Part shown: in pieces, positions 10,430 to 22,371 of the stretch
How the letters are laid out: every line of letters begins with the position of its first letter
Position numbering within the stretch: the first letter of the stretch is position 1
From: Dasypus novemcinctus
Lineage: Eukaryota > Chordata > Mammalia > Cingulata > Dasypodidae
Reading direction: 5' to 3'
DNA: 64,000 nt
Assembly (NCBI RefSeq): GCF_030445035.2
Contig: NC_080673.1
Span: forward strand, 196,290,216 to 196,354,215
Made by a program: the position numbers and the translations under genes
The notes under the pieces: model-generated
The model's database searches: none
Told to the model about the DNA's origin: nothing
What the model saw: the letters and a program-made list of their open reading frames with translations, nothing else

Positions 10430-12150
10430 TGTAAATTTAGATCAGCTGACATGTGGTCTAAACATACCAATTAAAAGATAGAGATAGGGGTGGATTTGGC
10501 TTAGACAGTTGAGCACCTGCTTCCCACAGGGGAGGGCCTGGTGCCTCCTAAAAAAGCAAAAGAACAACAACAAGCAAACAAGTAAAAAAGCCAACTCAGG
10601 GGAGCCTATTTGACTTAGTGTTGAGTGCCAGCTTCCCACATATGAGGTCCTGGGTTCAATCCCTGGTCCTGGTACCTCAAAAAAAAAAAAAAAAAAAAAA
10701 AAAGATAGAGATAGATTGGATAGAAAAGCAGGACCCAACTATTTGTTGTCTATAAGAAACTCACTTTAAATATGAAGCCACAAATAAGTTAAAAGAATAT
10801 GAAAAGATATATTATGTAAACATAAATCAGAAGAAAGTTGAAGTAGCTGTGTTAATACCAGAAACACAGAATTTACAGGGATAAAGAAGGGTCTTACATA
10901 ATGATAAAAGGGTTGCTCTAAAAAAGGCCATAACCCTGAGTATATATAAACCTACCAAAAGACCTTTAAATTACTTGAAGCAAAGGATAGAACAGAAGGG
11001 AGAAGTAGACAAATCCACCATTGCTGCTGAGGCTTCAGCACACCTCTTCTCAGTAACTGATAGAACATGTAGACAGATAATCTGTAAGGATGCAGAAGAT
11101 ATGAACAACATCACCTAGCTTATCTTAGTTGACATTTGTAGAACATTCCATCAGACAACAGCAGAATACAAATTTATTCCATTCTCATGATTTTTTCTAT
11201 TTAACATCATTCTTGAGATCCTACATTGCAATATGGCAGGAAAAAGGTGTATGAGGCATACAGATTGAAAAGAAAAAAATAAAACTATCAGGATTCACAG
11301 ATGATAATGATTATTTGTATAGATAACTGTAAATTTTAATTTTTATAAATAAAAATTAGCATAAATAAATAACTAGCCACAAAAATAAGACCTAAATAAA
11401 TGAGCACCATATTCAAGGTTAAAATGATTCAATGTTATGAAGATGTTCATTCTCCTCAAATTAATCTACCAATTCAGTGCAATTCCAATTAAAAGTTCCA
11501 CAGCATTCATGTGTGTGATATTTAACTTAGCAAAGTGAATTTAAAATGTATATTAAAATGCTCCTGAAGGAGCAAATCTATAAGAAAAAGACAATTCAGA
11601 AAAATGGACAGAAATACAAGCAGGAATTTCATGGATGAAGAAAGATGGTGAAAAGACATATGAAACTAAATATAATCTCATTGCTAATCAAAGGAAAAAT
11701 AGAACCATAATGAGAAACTCTTTTGTGCTTACTGAAGTGCATAAATCAAAAAGCCGGTGAAGAACATGTGATAGAGAGGTAATGTGGATATATGGGAACA
11801 CTTATTCAGTTGTTGAATGGAGTATATTAAATTGGTACAAACACTTTGAAAATAATCTGGCATGATTCTGTGTAGCTGACCATTCATAGACCTATGATTC
11901 AGCAGCTCTACTTCCCTATAGAGACCTCTGCACATGGATATCAAGCAATATGGATTAAGAATATTCATGGCCTCATTGTTGGTACTAGCAGCAGTTAGAA
12001 ACAACTCAAGTGCCTATTAACAGGAGGACAGATGTATCAGTTGTGGTGTATTCATACCAAGTAATGTTATAGGGCAGTGAAAATGAATGAAATACACTAC
12101 TTGGAATGACTTGGATGAAACAATGTTGTGCAAAAAAAGCCAGTCCCAGA
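10430..12150 (+). mobile_element. L1 LINE remnant (plus strand) with nested SINE
   Basis: After the SINE at 10488-10699 the text 'gaaaagcaggacccaacta' and 'tgtctataagaaactcact' matches the endonuclease-to-reverse-transcriptase part of L1 ORF2 in the + orientation. Further right, 'aattcagtgcaattccaatt' near 11475 and 'caagtgcctattaacagga' near 12008 are typical of the later ORF2 and 3' part. Stops and frameshifts are frequent, and the segment at 11170-11450 is poorly conserved. It is a dead element, and internal deletions make the ends approximate. Confidence 0.7.
10488..10699 (+). mobile_element. Dimeric tRNA-derived SINE (DAS-type), plus strand
   Basis: The insertion is flanked by a 15-bp direct repeat, aaaagatagagatag, at 10473-10487 and 10700-10714. 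It contains two tRNA-like units, one starting 'gtggatttggcttagacag' and a second starting 'gcctatttgacttagtgttg', joined by an A-rich linker (aaaagcaaaagaacaacaac). It ends in a long poly(A) (10679-10702). The second unit keeps a good B-box, 'gggttcaatccctgg'. The element sits in the L1 at 10430-12150 and is therefore younger than it. Confidence 0.9.
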
Positions 12151-12174
12151 AGACTACATGTATAAAGCAGTTAA

Positions 12175-12365
12175 GTGTGGTAGTTGGGAAGGCAGGTTCT
12201 GCCTGGGGACTGAGTTCTTGCTCTACCACTTAAGAGCTGTGTGACCTTGGGTAAGTCATTTGTCCTGTCGTTCAGTTTTCTCATCTGTCAAATGACAGTT
12301 GTTGTGAAGATTAAATGTTAGTGTGTAAAGTGCCTATAAAATAGTGTGGTGCTATTTAAGTATTA
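12175..12365 (+). repeat. MIR SINE
   Basis: The core 'gctgtgtgaccttgggtaag' followed by 'tcatttgtcctgtcgttcag' and 'ttttctcatctgtcaaatg' is the classic MIR sequence in its sense orientation. The right part, 'aagattaaatg' and 'gtaaagtgcctataaaat', continues the family. It is an ancient, inactive mammalian-wide element. Confidence 0.9.
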
Positions 12366-13540
12366 GCTTTTCTTATACTCTGTAAATTCTATTGCTATGG
12401 GGCAGTTATCTGTTGTTTTTTTTTTTAATTTACTTTTTTATGTTATTCTCAAATGACATTTGTTCTAACACCCCTGTCTCTCAGTAGATCTAATATATGG
12501 TCATTTTTTGACAATTTAGACAATTAGGGGAAAATATAATGAAATAACCATAATATAATTGAGCAATTGGGTCAGCTTTTACAATGGTCTCTCTTCTTTG
12601 CAAGATTCCGAGGTATGCTAGTGTCTAGGGAAGACAAGTACATGTCTTTTTCTCATGCTAGTCTATGTATGAATGGTGTAAGTGAACATAGGGCCTATTA
12701 TACAGAACTTTGCAAATAAACTTGTATAGTATTATGCTAGTATGAAATTTTAAAAATTAATAAGATTTCCTATGGAGAACTTCCAAAACATGAAGTAAAA
12801 TAAGCAATGTTTGTTCATTACTTTTCCTAATTAAGGCTTTTGGCATGTGGGAAAACACGAATTTTTGATTGCTTTATGTACAACTGTTACAGAAAGCAAC
12901 AAAAGTTGTAGACAGCCACAAATGTATAAATATTTACCTACTAGATGGTGCTATACCCTCATTTAGACCCACTATTTCATTTTAACCTGAAGTTTAGAGG
13001 AAAAGTTGTTATATATTATTCATCATCAGAGGGAATTTCAGTAATCTAATTGATAATGCTAAATGAATTGAGGAAATAATATGAGTCCTTACATATCCCT
13101 CCTCCCCCACCCCCACCACCAATGTCCTTTGGCTGCTGTTGGTGTTGTTTTGGTGACTCTACAGAGAGGGTCTGTATTTTAAGAGTATTCATTATTATCC
13201 CCTCACATCCTAATAGGTGGTCTGTGGATGTGTTAGTATGTGCCTGTACAGTACAAACACAATGCAAATTGGTTAGGCAAATTTTGCAGCATATGCAGAA
13301 TTTGTAAAAGTATTGAAGAATTGCTAGAAGCAAAGTGATTAGCAAATGAGGATCTGGCAGAGTCAAGCAGTAAATAATTAAAAGCAAAATCCTCGAGGTT
13401 CGTAACATATATATGTAAACCAAAAGAGTGTGATATGATGACTAATGAATTAAGAGAGGCCCATGGGAAAAATTAAGAAAACCATGACTCTTTTTGCAAC
13501 ACATGAAAAATTAGATTTGAAGAGAAGAATTCATTATCAT
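12366..13540. other. Unrecognised intronic sequence
   Basis: No exon, RNA gene or firmly named repeat was found. A C-rich tract (ctcccccacccccaccacc) at 13101-13120 is the only compositional landmark. The open frames on both strands across 13046-13423 lack splice context or family similarity and are regarded as chance. Confidence 0.45.
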
Positions 13541-13544
13541 TATA

Positions 13545-13960
13545 GTTTTAATAGGATTTTTTAATGTAGTAAGATATACATACCAAAGAGTATGTAAAAC
13601 ATCTGTATGGTTTAAAGAATTAACTCTACCTAGGTCAGGAGACAGAACATTGCCAGCAACCCAGAAGCCCACAAGTTGCCTTATCAGGCCCGTCTCTAAC
13701 CTTCAGAGATCACTATTAATTCTGACTTTGTCCTGATCTTTTCCTTTTAGTTTTATCACCTGTGTGGGTGTTGCTAAATAAAATTTAGTCTTGACACTTT
13801 GAACTTCATATAAATGCAGTCATTTATGTATTCCTTTGTGCGTTGCTTTTGTTCAACATTTATTTCTGAGATTTGGTATTATTGTGGTATGAGTCTCTAG
13901 GTTCATTGATTTTCTTTCCTGTATAGTATTCCTGTAAAATGAAGGAATAAATATTATTTT
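13545..13960 (-). repeat. Old L1 3' region, minus strand
   Basis: The text 'acagaacattgccagcaac', 'ccagaagcccacaagttgcc' and 'gaacttcatataaatgcag' matches the antisense of old mammalian L1 3' sequence, whose copies contain 'agaacatt.ccagcaccccagaag' and 'ttatataaatggaatcat'. It is heavily diverged and truncated at both ends. Confidence 0.55.
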
Positions 13961-16030
13961 AAATCCAGTTGATATTTTATATTTATTTTAAAAGCTTAAA
14001 ATTATGTTTTTTAATTCCACAAATATTTGTGAGTAGTTTATTGTATTATATATTGTTTGTTTGCTTTTGTTTTTAGCAGCATTAAACAAAAGAACCAAAT
14101 AAATATACTTTAAATAATAATGAGCTTATTTCAGTGTATTTAATTTCTGTTTAATTTAAAAGGAAAAAACTAACCTGGAGGAAATGTTTGGAACAAATAT
14201 GGCAAGTGTCCTTTTTATAGAAATCGCTTATACAAATTGAGAGCGTGAACACTTAAAATCCAAGAGAAAATGATGAAAGAAAGGGACATTTCACAAAAAT
14301 ATAAAAGCTAGTAAACAGGAAAAATGTTAAACTACATTGAGTTTTTAAAATTTATACTAGAAATTAGAGTGTTTCTTCATTGCCACTTTTTTCTTTATCT
14401 GTTTCTAGAACCCAGTGATTTTTCAGGAAGTTTTATGAAGAAGATTAGTTTGAGAAACCACAAAGTCAAAGCCAAGTTCTGTGATTTTAAAAATTTTCTT
14501 GCATTAGCTATTCTTCTAATACAGTATGATTTACTATGTCATCATAGAAAGACAGCATTAGAGAGTGTACATGGCAGGGTAAAATTAAACACATGCTCAC
14601 AATCAAATTAATGTATTTCATCTGTCTTCAACTAATAACAATCTGTCATGTTATCTCTCTGAGTAGGGACATAAACAGTTTATTTTGTGTTTGGAGTAAC
14701 TTCCTGGAGGTAGTTAATGTGACAAGTAGTTTGTTTGAATTGAGTATAACCAGATCAACACTCTAGATGTTTCCTTGATAACCTAAAAATTACTGTGAAA
14801 ATCTGTATAAGTGCTATATTTATATTTTGCTTTTACTTCTTTCAGTTAGACAGTGACTTTTTAAATAGCCATTTCACTGAAAATATTCTGTTCCTGGAAA
14901 ATATGGATTGAGGAGCAAAAACAGTTTATACTTTTAATCCTTTCTTTCCATTGACAGGGAATAGACATTAATAATATAATTAATTAGCACCATATAATAC
15001 TTTATCCTTTTTTTAAAAAAACATGAAGATAACACCTTCTGGTTTGGAATGAAAAATGTCATATTCATTATAGAATTGTTCTTTCAGAAAGTTGAAAAAT
15101 AAATATTTAGGAAAATATGAATATTGTTAAGTCTCAAATGGGCCTATATAAAAATAATGGTACTTTTGTAATGTGTTTCAGAATTTTAAAATTATTTAAT
15201 TTAAAATTTTATGTTTAATCTCATGACTAGCTTTGGCTATTTTGCTTTTAGTATTTAAAGTATTATACTTAATACTTTATAGACCATTCTGTCCATTGTT
15301 TTCCAGTAATCATATATATGGCTAATTGATATGGATATCCTGAATAAGGTTGTCTGGATGCCAGTAAACAAATACGACTTAAAAAAAGAAGTTGTCATAT
15401 ATTCAGCTTATTAGTATTATGTATGTGTTTTAGAAGTCAAAATATGTGTATAGTTTTAAGCACATATAAATCAAATTTAATAAATTATTAAGGGTATTTT
15501 ACTTGTCATGTTTGGGCTAATCATGATAGATCATTTTTAAACATCATGTAGTTTCACAACTTGTATGTACAGCTGCAAGTACTTTGTAAAGGACTTTATA
15601 TAATCAAGTGCTAAGGCAAAAGAGTATTTTTATATTCTTTTATAATGCTAATAGGCTCAAATTTATATTATTGTTATTAATTAATACATTTAAAGTACTA
15701 ACAAGTAATAACCATTTATATAATAGTTTACTTTCTTAGAATAGTGAGCATTTAAACTTTGTATGTCTTTATTATTTTAAGTAAAATTCTAAATTAAAGC
15801 TAGACTCTTAAGTGTTCATCCCCAAAGCTTATGTTCTTTCTTCTTTGTAAACCACTAAATGGGTTTGGAATCAGGTGGTTTTGTTCTTCAGGTCACCCTG
15901 AACTTCAGTTTTTTGTGTGGAATTTGAATGTGCTTTACATATTTACCAATGTTGTTATTAGGCCCCAAAGTGTTTTGTAAATTTTGAAACAGATTTTAGG
16001 TTGTTTTAGATGTCTTCCAAACTGGTCCTT
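13961..16030. other. Very A+T-rich intronic sequence, nothing recognised
   Basis: About 2 kb with no supported exon or RNA gene. It may contain unrecognised ancient repeats. The 95-codon open frame at 14324-14611 has no flanking signals or family resemblance. Confidence 0.45.
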
Positions 16031-16036
16031 GCCTTC

Positions 16037-16122
16037 CTATGTACTTTCTCTTTGTTACAGCTAAAGTAGTTTCAAAATGCTATGTACTTTCTCTTTGTTA
16101 CAGCCAAAGTAGTTTCAAAATG
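16037..16122 (+). repeat. 43-bp tandem duplication
   Basis: A 43-bp unit beginning 'ctatgtactttctctttgtt' occurs at 16037-16079 and again at 16080-16122. The two copies differ at one base (acagctaaag versus acagccaaag). Each contains a pyrimidine-rich run followed by 'acag', which resembles a splice acceptor, but nothing indicates it is used. Confidence 0.9.
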
Positions 16123-16449
16123 CAAAGATCATATTGTGCTATTGGTTACAACCATCTGGTGGTTTTCCATTGCTATATTAGAGTAACATTCCCATCTTAT
16201 ACTACACTTCCCTACACTTGCTCTTTATGCTTCTTTGTTTTCCTCTCTTTTGTTCAGTCTTTTTCATCTTCCAGGTTTTTGCCCTTGGTGTCCTAGTGAG
16301 TGAAGCTTCCCCCCCCCACCCTGCCCCCTTTCTCTTAACTTGATTGGCTTAGTTTCATCTTTTAGGTCTCAGATAAAAGAGATCTTCCATGGCTACCCTA
16401 TATAAAATTGTCATCACTGCTAATTTAGTTCCTGTCCCTCTCTTCCACT

Positions 16450-16590
16450 CTCTTACTACCTTGTTTATTTGTGTGTTTATTCTTTCTTGTGAGGGTAAAG
16501 ATATTGTTTATTTTGTTCCCTTAGTGCTTGTGTTTTGCACAGTATTTGACACATAATAGGTGTTTGTATTTATTTAATAAATTTGTTTTA
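16450..16590 (-). repeat. Possible L2 3' end, minus strand
   Basis: 'gtgagggtaaagatattgtt', 'cacagtatttgacacataat' and 'aggtgtttgtatttatttaa' follow the antisense layout of L2 3' ends (gagggcagggac .. cagtgcctggcacatagtagg .. aataaat). The match is weak but in the correct order. Confidence 0.45.
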
Positions 16591-16624
16591 AGGTATTATT
16601 TTGCCTCTCTTAAATACACGGACT

Positions 16625-17250
16625 ATCCCATGTTTTTTTTTTTTAAACTGTGAATTTTTACAACTGCTGTAAAATTCCCACATTGCATAGGTCGGAAGTC
16701 AGTCCTTTAGCTACACCTAAGTGCAAGTGAAGCTGAGAGGTCTCATGTTTAGGTTGATGAACAACTAGCTAGTCTGCCCATCTTATCATCAGATAACAAC
16801 TTTATTCTTCTTGTCAAGAACTGTGAAGGATTTGAGATTTGGCCCCACTTGCATTCTAACCAATTAGCCTGTCATCTGTTGTGGATGCTTGCAGAAGGCA
16901 CACAACTCTTGGGTTTTTATTACTCATAGCAGTGCAGGCAGTATAAGCTTCATGTTTATGTTGGTTACCTGCCCTGCAAGTTCTGCTGGGACCACATGTG
17001 GGTACCAACATAGATGATGTGCGTGCAATGGTTTGTCTGAGGAACACTGAATTTGGGATACCCAAATCTTTTATAATGGACTGTGTTAGTAAACCTCTTA
17101 TCTTTGTCCTGGAGGGAGATCTCTTTATCATCACAGACAATAAACAGTCCAACCTGTTGTCCCAGAGGGAGACACTATCTTTATCTAGGCTGTTTGCCAA
17201 AGAGTAGACATCCTTGAAAGGATAGTCTAAAACAAAAACCTTCATTTGTT
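16625..17250 (-). repeat. Possible solitary LTR of an endogenous retrovirus, minus strand
   Basis: Read on the minus strand, this segment has an LTR-like layout: a promoter-like 'cattataaaagat' about midway and an 'aataaag' poly(A)-type signal about 260 bases further on. The flanking text resembles ERVL-class LTRs, but I cannot name the family or show the TG...CA ends and target-site duplication. Open frames on either strand here have no recognisable protein similarity. It is annotated as a decayed relic only. Confidence 0.35.
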
Positions 17251-17269
17251 TATTCTACTCTTCCTATTT

Positions 17270-17800
17270 TAATTTTAAAATATATTTCAAAATTCTAGTT
17301 ATTTTTTCCACCATTAATTTATGGACATATATACATATATATTAGCAAAGTAGGAATTTTACTGTATATACAATTTATACTGTACTTTTTAACTTAGTAT
17401 CATGTTAGGTGTGTATTTTACTTAATAGTTTTCAAGTTCATGATTTTTAGTGGCTAGAGAGTATTATGTGATTGCATTGTAATTTAACTATACCTGAATT
17501 TAGAGATATTTAAATTGCTTCCTATATTTTTTATACTATAAATAACTCTATGGTGAAGAACTTAATTTATAATTCTTAGCCCTGCCATTTTCCTCAAGAT
17601 AAATCTTCCAAGTTGTTACTTGGTCGTAGAGTATAAATGTTTGTTAAGACTGAACACACATTTCCAAATTGCTTTTCAGAAAACTATTACCAACTCTTAC
17701 AAACATTGGATGTTCTCATGTTTATTTCCTCCCCTTTCATTTTTTGTCAATGTGAAAGTTAAACATTAGTGCCTTAATGTTTTTTTTTTTAATTGCATTT
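17270..17800 (-). repeat. Old L1 3' region, minus strand
   Basis: The order of short matches ('tttaaattgcttcctatatt', 'actataaataactctatggtg', 'tttccaaattgcttttcag', 'caaacattggatgttctcatg') fits antisense L1M 3' sequence, whose copies read 'ttgtttccaat', 'ataaataatgctgcaat' and 'ccaaattgccctccaaa'. It is strongly diverged. Confidence 0.5.
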
Positions 17801-18435
17801 ATTGTGTACTAGTGAGATGGAACAGTTTTTCTCTGATTTAAGTGAAAATATTGTTTTAGGAGGTCTCTAAGATGGACTTATATTCTGGAAAATGTAATTA
17901 TTAGTTATATTTCTGATTACTTCTTATTGGATTTTTAATAGTCTGTGAAATCCTCCATTGTGCTTTTGTTGGTATCTCTTCTTTTTGCTGTAAACCTAAA
18001 TTATAAAATACAAAATGCTATAGTTTTTTTTAAAAAAATAAGTAAACTAAAATTATACATATTACTCTTTCAAATAACTTTCTAAGTTGTATCAAAATTT
18101 TTATTGGCTTATTAAATTAATTGGCATCTCTTAAGACTTCTGTGTCGTGTATCATGTGGTTTTAAGTACACAGCAGATACACTTAGCATCTTGACAGCTT
18201 TTTCTCCTTTCCATTTTAATTTCCAGGTTCTATAACACTGTGGGTGAGTCAAGTGATTTTTTGTATAATAGGTTTTTGACAGCAAATAGAAGTTTGTGGA
18301 TTTTCCTCCCTTGTCTAATGCAGCCTTAGATTTCTGTCATTTTCATGTTTGTTTTTATTTTACTTTATTTTTATCCCCTTTTATGTTAGCAACATAAGAA
18401 AGCTGAGGACATTAATATCATTGCTTATCTTATGA
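17801..18435. other. Unrecognised intronic sequence
   Basis: T-rich sequence without a supported exon, RNA gene or named repeat. Confidence 0.4.
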
Positions 18436-20370
18436 ATTCTTATAAAGGTCGGTCCTCCCTCTTTTCAGACCCCATTTTCTATCCTTTCTTAGCTTTCAAG
18501 AACCTTCCATTGGGCTTTCAGAAGCTTACAAATAAGACAAAGTAAAATTGCTCTACTCAAGCACTGATTTTTCTCTACTATATCTACTTTACCATTAGGA
18601 CTGGAGGTAGGGTAGGTGACCTTTTTATTGTTCCATCATCATTCTCCTTTGTCTTCCCTATAAATCCCTACATTTGAATATTAAACAATCAGATTCCACC
18701 TCTTGTTACTTATATTTGTTGGCGGTAACAATCAAACTTGAATCACTGCCTTGAATTACTCATTTTAGCTCCTGGTACACAGTCATTCTACTGTTGTCAT
18801 GATTCTTGTCCATTTCATTATCTATATAGATCATCCTTCTAATAACTTGACTACTCAGTCCATCTTGAATTCCTTACTTCTAGTCATCTTGCCTCCTACT
18901 TCCACTAATAAAGTTATTTCCAAGATCTAGTCAACAGGACTCTATCATTTCAGTTTCAAGCATCCCATTCTCTGTTACCTCCTGTTTCTTTTCAGCTCAT
19001 CTTCTTTAGTGCCCCAACTCCAATAATTTTTGAACCCATACAAGACTGTAAAATTAGTTGATCTTACCACCTTTTCATTTTCCTTAGTCCCCTCCTTACC
19101 CAACTTAAACTCCATGCTCTGTCATTATAAACATTCTCTTTCATTTACTACCTTCAATATTGCTGCTCTTCTTAATTTGCCAGGACTCCTGTAACAAAGT
19201 ATCACAGCCTAGTTGGGTTAAACAACAGGAATTTATTGTCTCATAGTTTTGACTGGAAGTCCAAGACAAAGTGTCAGCCGGACCCTGCTTTCTCTGACGT
19301 CTGTAGCATTCTGGTGGTGGCCTGCGGGTAATTCATAACTCAGTCACTGCCTCCGTCATGTGGCCATCTCTCTCCTAACTATGGCCAAATTTCATCTGCT
19401 CATTAAGTTTGGCCTCATCGTAACTAATAACTTCTTCAAAATTCCTGTTTACAAGTGAGTTCACATCCATGGATTGGGGGGGTTAGGACCCGAACATGAT
19501 TTACTCTGTAACATTGTCCCTACTTTCAGTTATTTACATGATTGGCAAAATACCAATTTTACTTAAATGCAAATGTTTTATCAGCTGAACATTTCTACCC
19601 ATGCTGTTGAATGTGGCTGGAACAAAAGTTACAATACACTGTCTTTCTACTTTAAATCCAGAGTAAAATCCATTACCATATCTTTTTCACTCTTCATGTA
19701 CTGAGAATCTGTCTACTTTTCACCATTTTCACTTCTCCCTTTCTGATCCAGGCTACTTTCATCTCTTATCTAAAGTTTTACAGTAACTTCCTCATTGGCT
19801 TTTCTGCTTACTGTTTGTTGATCTATAGTTTATTCTTAACAAAGCAGCTGGAATGAGTCTTTTAGAATATTAGTCAGATTATATATTTTTGTTATTGCTC
19901 AAAATCCCCCAGCGACTCTCCATCTCTGTTGTAGTGACCTACAAAGTCAGAGATGATTTGGTCCCTGATTTACTGTCTCATCTCATCTACTATTGTTTCT
20001 TTCTCTTACTTACTCTTTTCAGCTCTTCTGACCTTCTGGCTTTTCTTTGAACTTGCTAAGCATGTTCCTGGCTTTGGGCCTTTGTACTGGGGTTCCCCTT
20101 CCTGGAGGACTTTTCCCAGATTTCTTTTCTGGCTAAACTTTTTAAGATCTTTGACTTACCTTTTTAAAGTAGCACTTCCCCTCATGTGCTCTCCTTACCC
20201 ATAACTCTTTCCAACTTTATTTTCCCCCATAATATCTACCAGCATTTGACATACTATATATTTTATATTTCTTTACAATGTAAGCTCATTGTTATATCTG
20301 TAGCACCCAGGAAAATGCCTGGCCATAGCAGGCACTCAAATATTTTGAACTGAATGAATGATCAATAAAG
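18436..20370 (-). repeat. L2 LINE 3' portion, minus strand, interrupted
   Basis: The right half follows L2 antisense order well: 'aacaaagcagctggaatgag' (19838), 'cagagatgatttggtccctg', 'tcctggctttgggcctttgt', 'ggttccccttcctggagga' and finally 'caatgtaagctcattgttat' with 'gcctggccatagcaggcact' at 20277-20340. The left half (18436-19160) is CT-rich with similar character, but is less certain. A different repeat at about 19165-19520 (caggaatttattgtctcatag) interrupts it. Ancient and inactive. Confidence 0.6.
19165..19520. repeat. Old interspersed repeat nested in the L2 region, family unassigned
   Basis: 'aacaggaatttattgtctca', 'tctgctcattaagtttggcc' and 'gggttaggacccgaacatg' resemble the same common mammalian repeat seen at 1-235, whose copies contain 'aacaacagaaatttattgtctcacag' and end near 'gggattaggacttcaacata'. 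It is probably MaLR or LTR type, but I do not name it. Confidence 0.4.
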
Positions 20371-20560
20371 CTGTTATCCATTGGAATTGTAAAGCACATG
20401 CTTAAGCATAGTATAGTATAGTATGGTTGAGATAAAAAGAAATTGCATGTACACAGTATTAATGTCCTTGTCTTTATTGCTTAAAAACTGGAGGATATAA
20501 ACCAAAATGAGAACAGTAGTTGTTTCTAGGTATAGCATTTTTAATTTTGTATAAATCCTA
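20371..20560. other. Short unrecognised segment
   Basis: It contains a small 'atagtatagtatagtatgg' pentamer repeat at 20408-20425 and otherwise nothing assignable. It precedes the T-run of the minus-strand L1. Confidence 0.4.
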
Positions 20561-22371
20561 ATTTTTTTTTTTTTTACATTATGGTGTGTTTTTCTCTCCA
20601 TTTACCACCCAGTTATTAACACCTTGCATTAGTGTGGTCATTTGTTACAATTCGTGAAATAACATTTTAAAAAATTGTACTATTAACTATAGATCATCGT
20701 TTACAGTGGGGTTCAGTGTGTTGTGTAGTCCCATGTTTTAGTTTTTAAATTTTATTCTGATAACATATATATGACCTAAAATTTCCTCTTTAACCACATT
20801 CACATATATAATTCAGTACTGTTAATTACACTCACAGTGTTGTGCTACCATCACCACAATCCATTTCCAAAATTTTACAATCAACCCAAAAAGAAATTCT
20901 GTACAAATTAAGCATTAAATCCCCATTCACTACCCCCAACCCGGTCCCGGTAACCTGTATTCTAGATTTTAACTCCATGAGTTTGCTTATTACGAATATT
21001 TCACATCAGTGAGATCATACAATATTTGTCCTTTTGTGTGTGGCTTACTTTATTCAACATAATGTCCTCAAGATTCATCCATATTGTCGTATGCATCAGG
21101 ACTTCATTCCTTCTTACAACAGAATAATATTCCATTGTATGTGTATAGCACATACATATGTATGTGTGTATGGCACATACCATGTATATATATTTAAGCC
21201 TGTTTATATGTTTTTACTTTCATTGGTTGTGTTTTGCATATGAAGTCTAAGAAACCATTGCCTACCACAATATCTTGAAGATGCTGCCCTATGTTTTCTT
21301 CTAGGAGTTTTATGGTCCTGGTTCTTATATTTAGGTTTGTGATCCATTTTGCATTAATTTTTATATAAGGTATGAGATAGGGGGCCTCTTTCACTCTTTT
21401 GCATATGGATATCCATTTCTTCCAAGGTTATTTGTTGAGGATACTATTGTGTCCTGTTGAATGGACATGGCAGCCTTGTCAAATATTAGTTGGCCATAGA
21501 TGTGAAGATCTATTTCTGACTCTCAGTTCAATTCCATTGGTCAATATGTCTATCTTTATGCCAATGTCATGCTGTTTTGACTACTGTAGCTTTGTAATAT
21601 GCTTTAAAGTCAGGAAGTATGAGTCCTTCAACTTCATTCTTTTTCAGAATGTTTTTGGCTATTGAGGTCTGCTTGCTCTTACAAATAAATTTGATAATTG
21701 GCTTTTCCATTTCTACAGAGTAGGCTGTTGGGATTTTAATTGGGATGGCTTTGAATCTCAAGTCAGTTTGGGTAGAATTGACATCTTAATGATATTTAGT
21801 TTTTCAATCCATGAACATGGAATGTTCTACGTATTTAGGTCTTCTTTGATTTCTGTTATCTTTGTTTTGTAGTTTTCTGTGCACAAATTCTCTACATCCT
21901 TGGTTGAATTTATTCAGAGATAGTTGATTCTTTCAGTTGCTATTGTGAGTAAATTTTTTTTTCTTTATTTCCTCCTCATGTTGTCCATTACTACTAGTAT
22001 ATGGAAACACTACTGATTTTTGTGTGTTGAGTTTGTATCCCACCACTTTGCTGAACTTACTAGCTCTAGTAGCTTTGTTGTAGATTTTTATATATATGTC
22101 ACCTTGTCACCTGGTAAATAGTGAAAAATTTACCTCTTCCTTTCTAATTTGGATGCTTTTTATTTATTTTTCTTGCTTAATCTCTGTGACTAGAACTTCT
22201 AGCATAATGTTGAATAACAGTGGAGACAGTGGGCATCCTTGTCTTGTTCCAGATCTAACAGGGACACTTTCAGTCTTATAGCATTGAGTGCGACACTAGT
22301 GGTAGTTTTGCTGTATATGCTCTTTATCATGTTGAGGAAGTTTCCTTCTATTCCTATCTTTTGAAGCATTT

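Noticed and set aside
16856..17245. 129-codon minus-strand open frame as a viral or cellular gene
   Set aside because: It lies in an LTR-like segment with no recognisable protein similarity; LTRs often have chance open frames.
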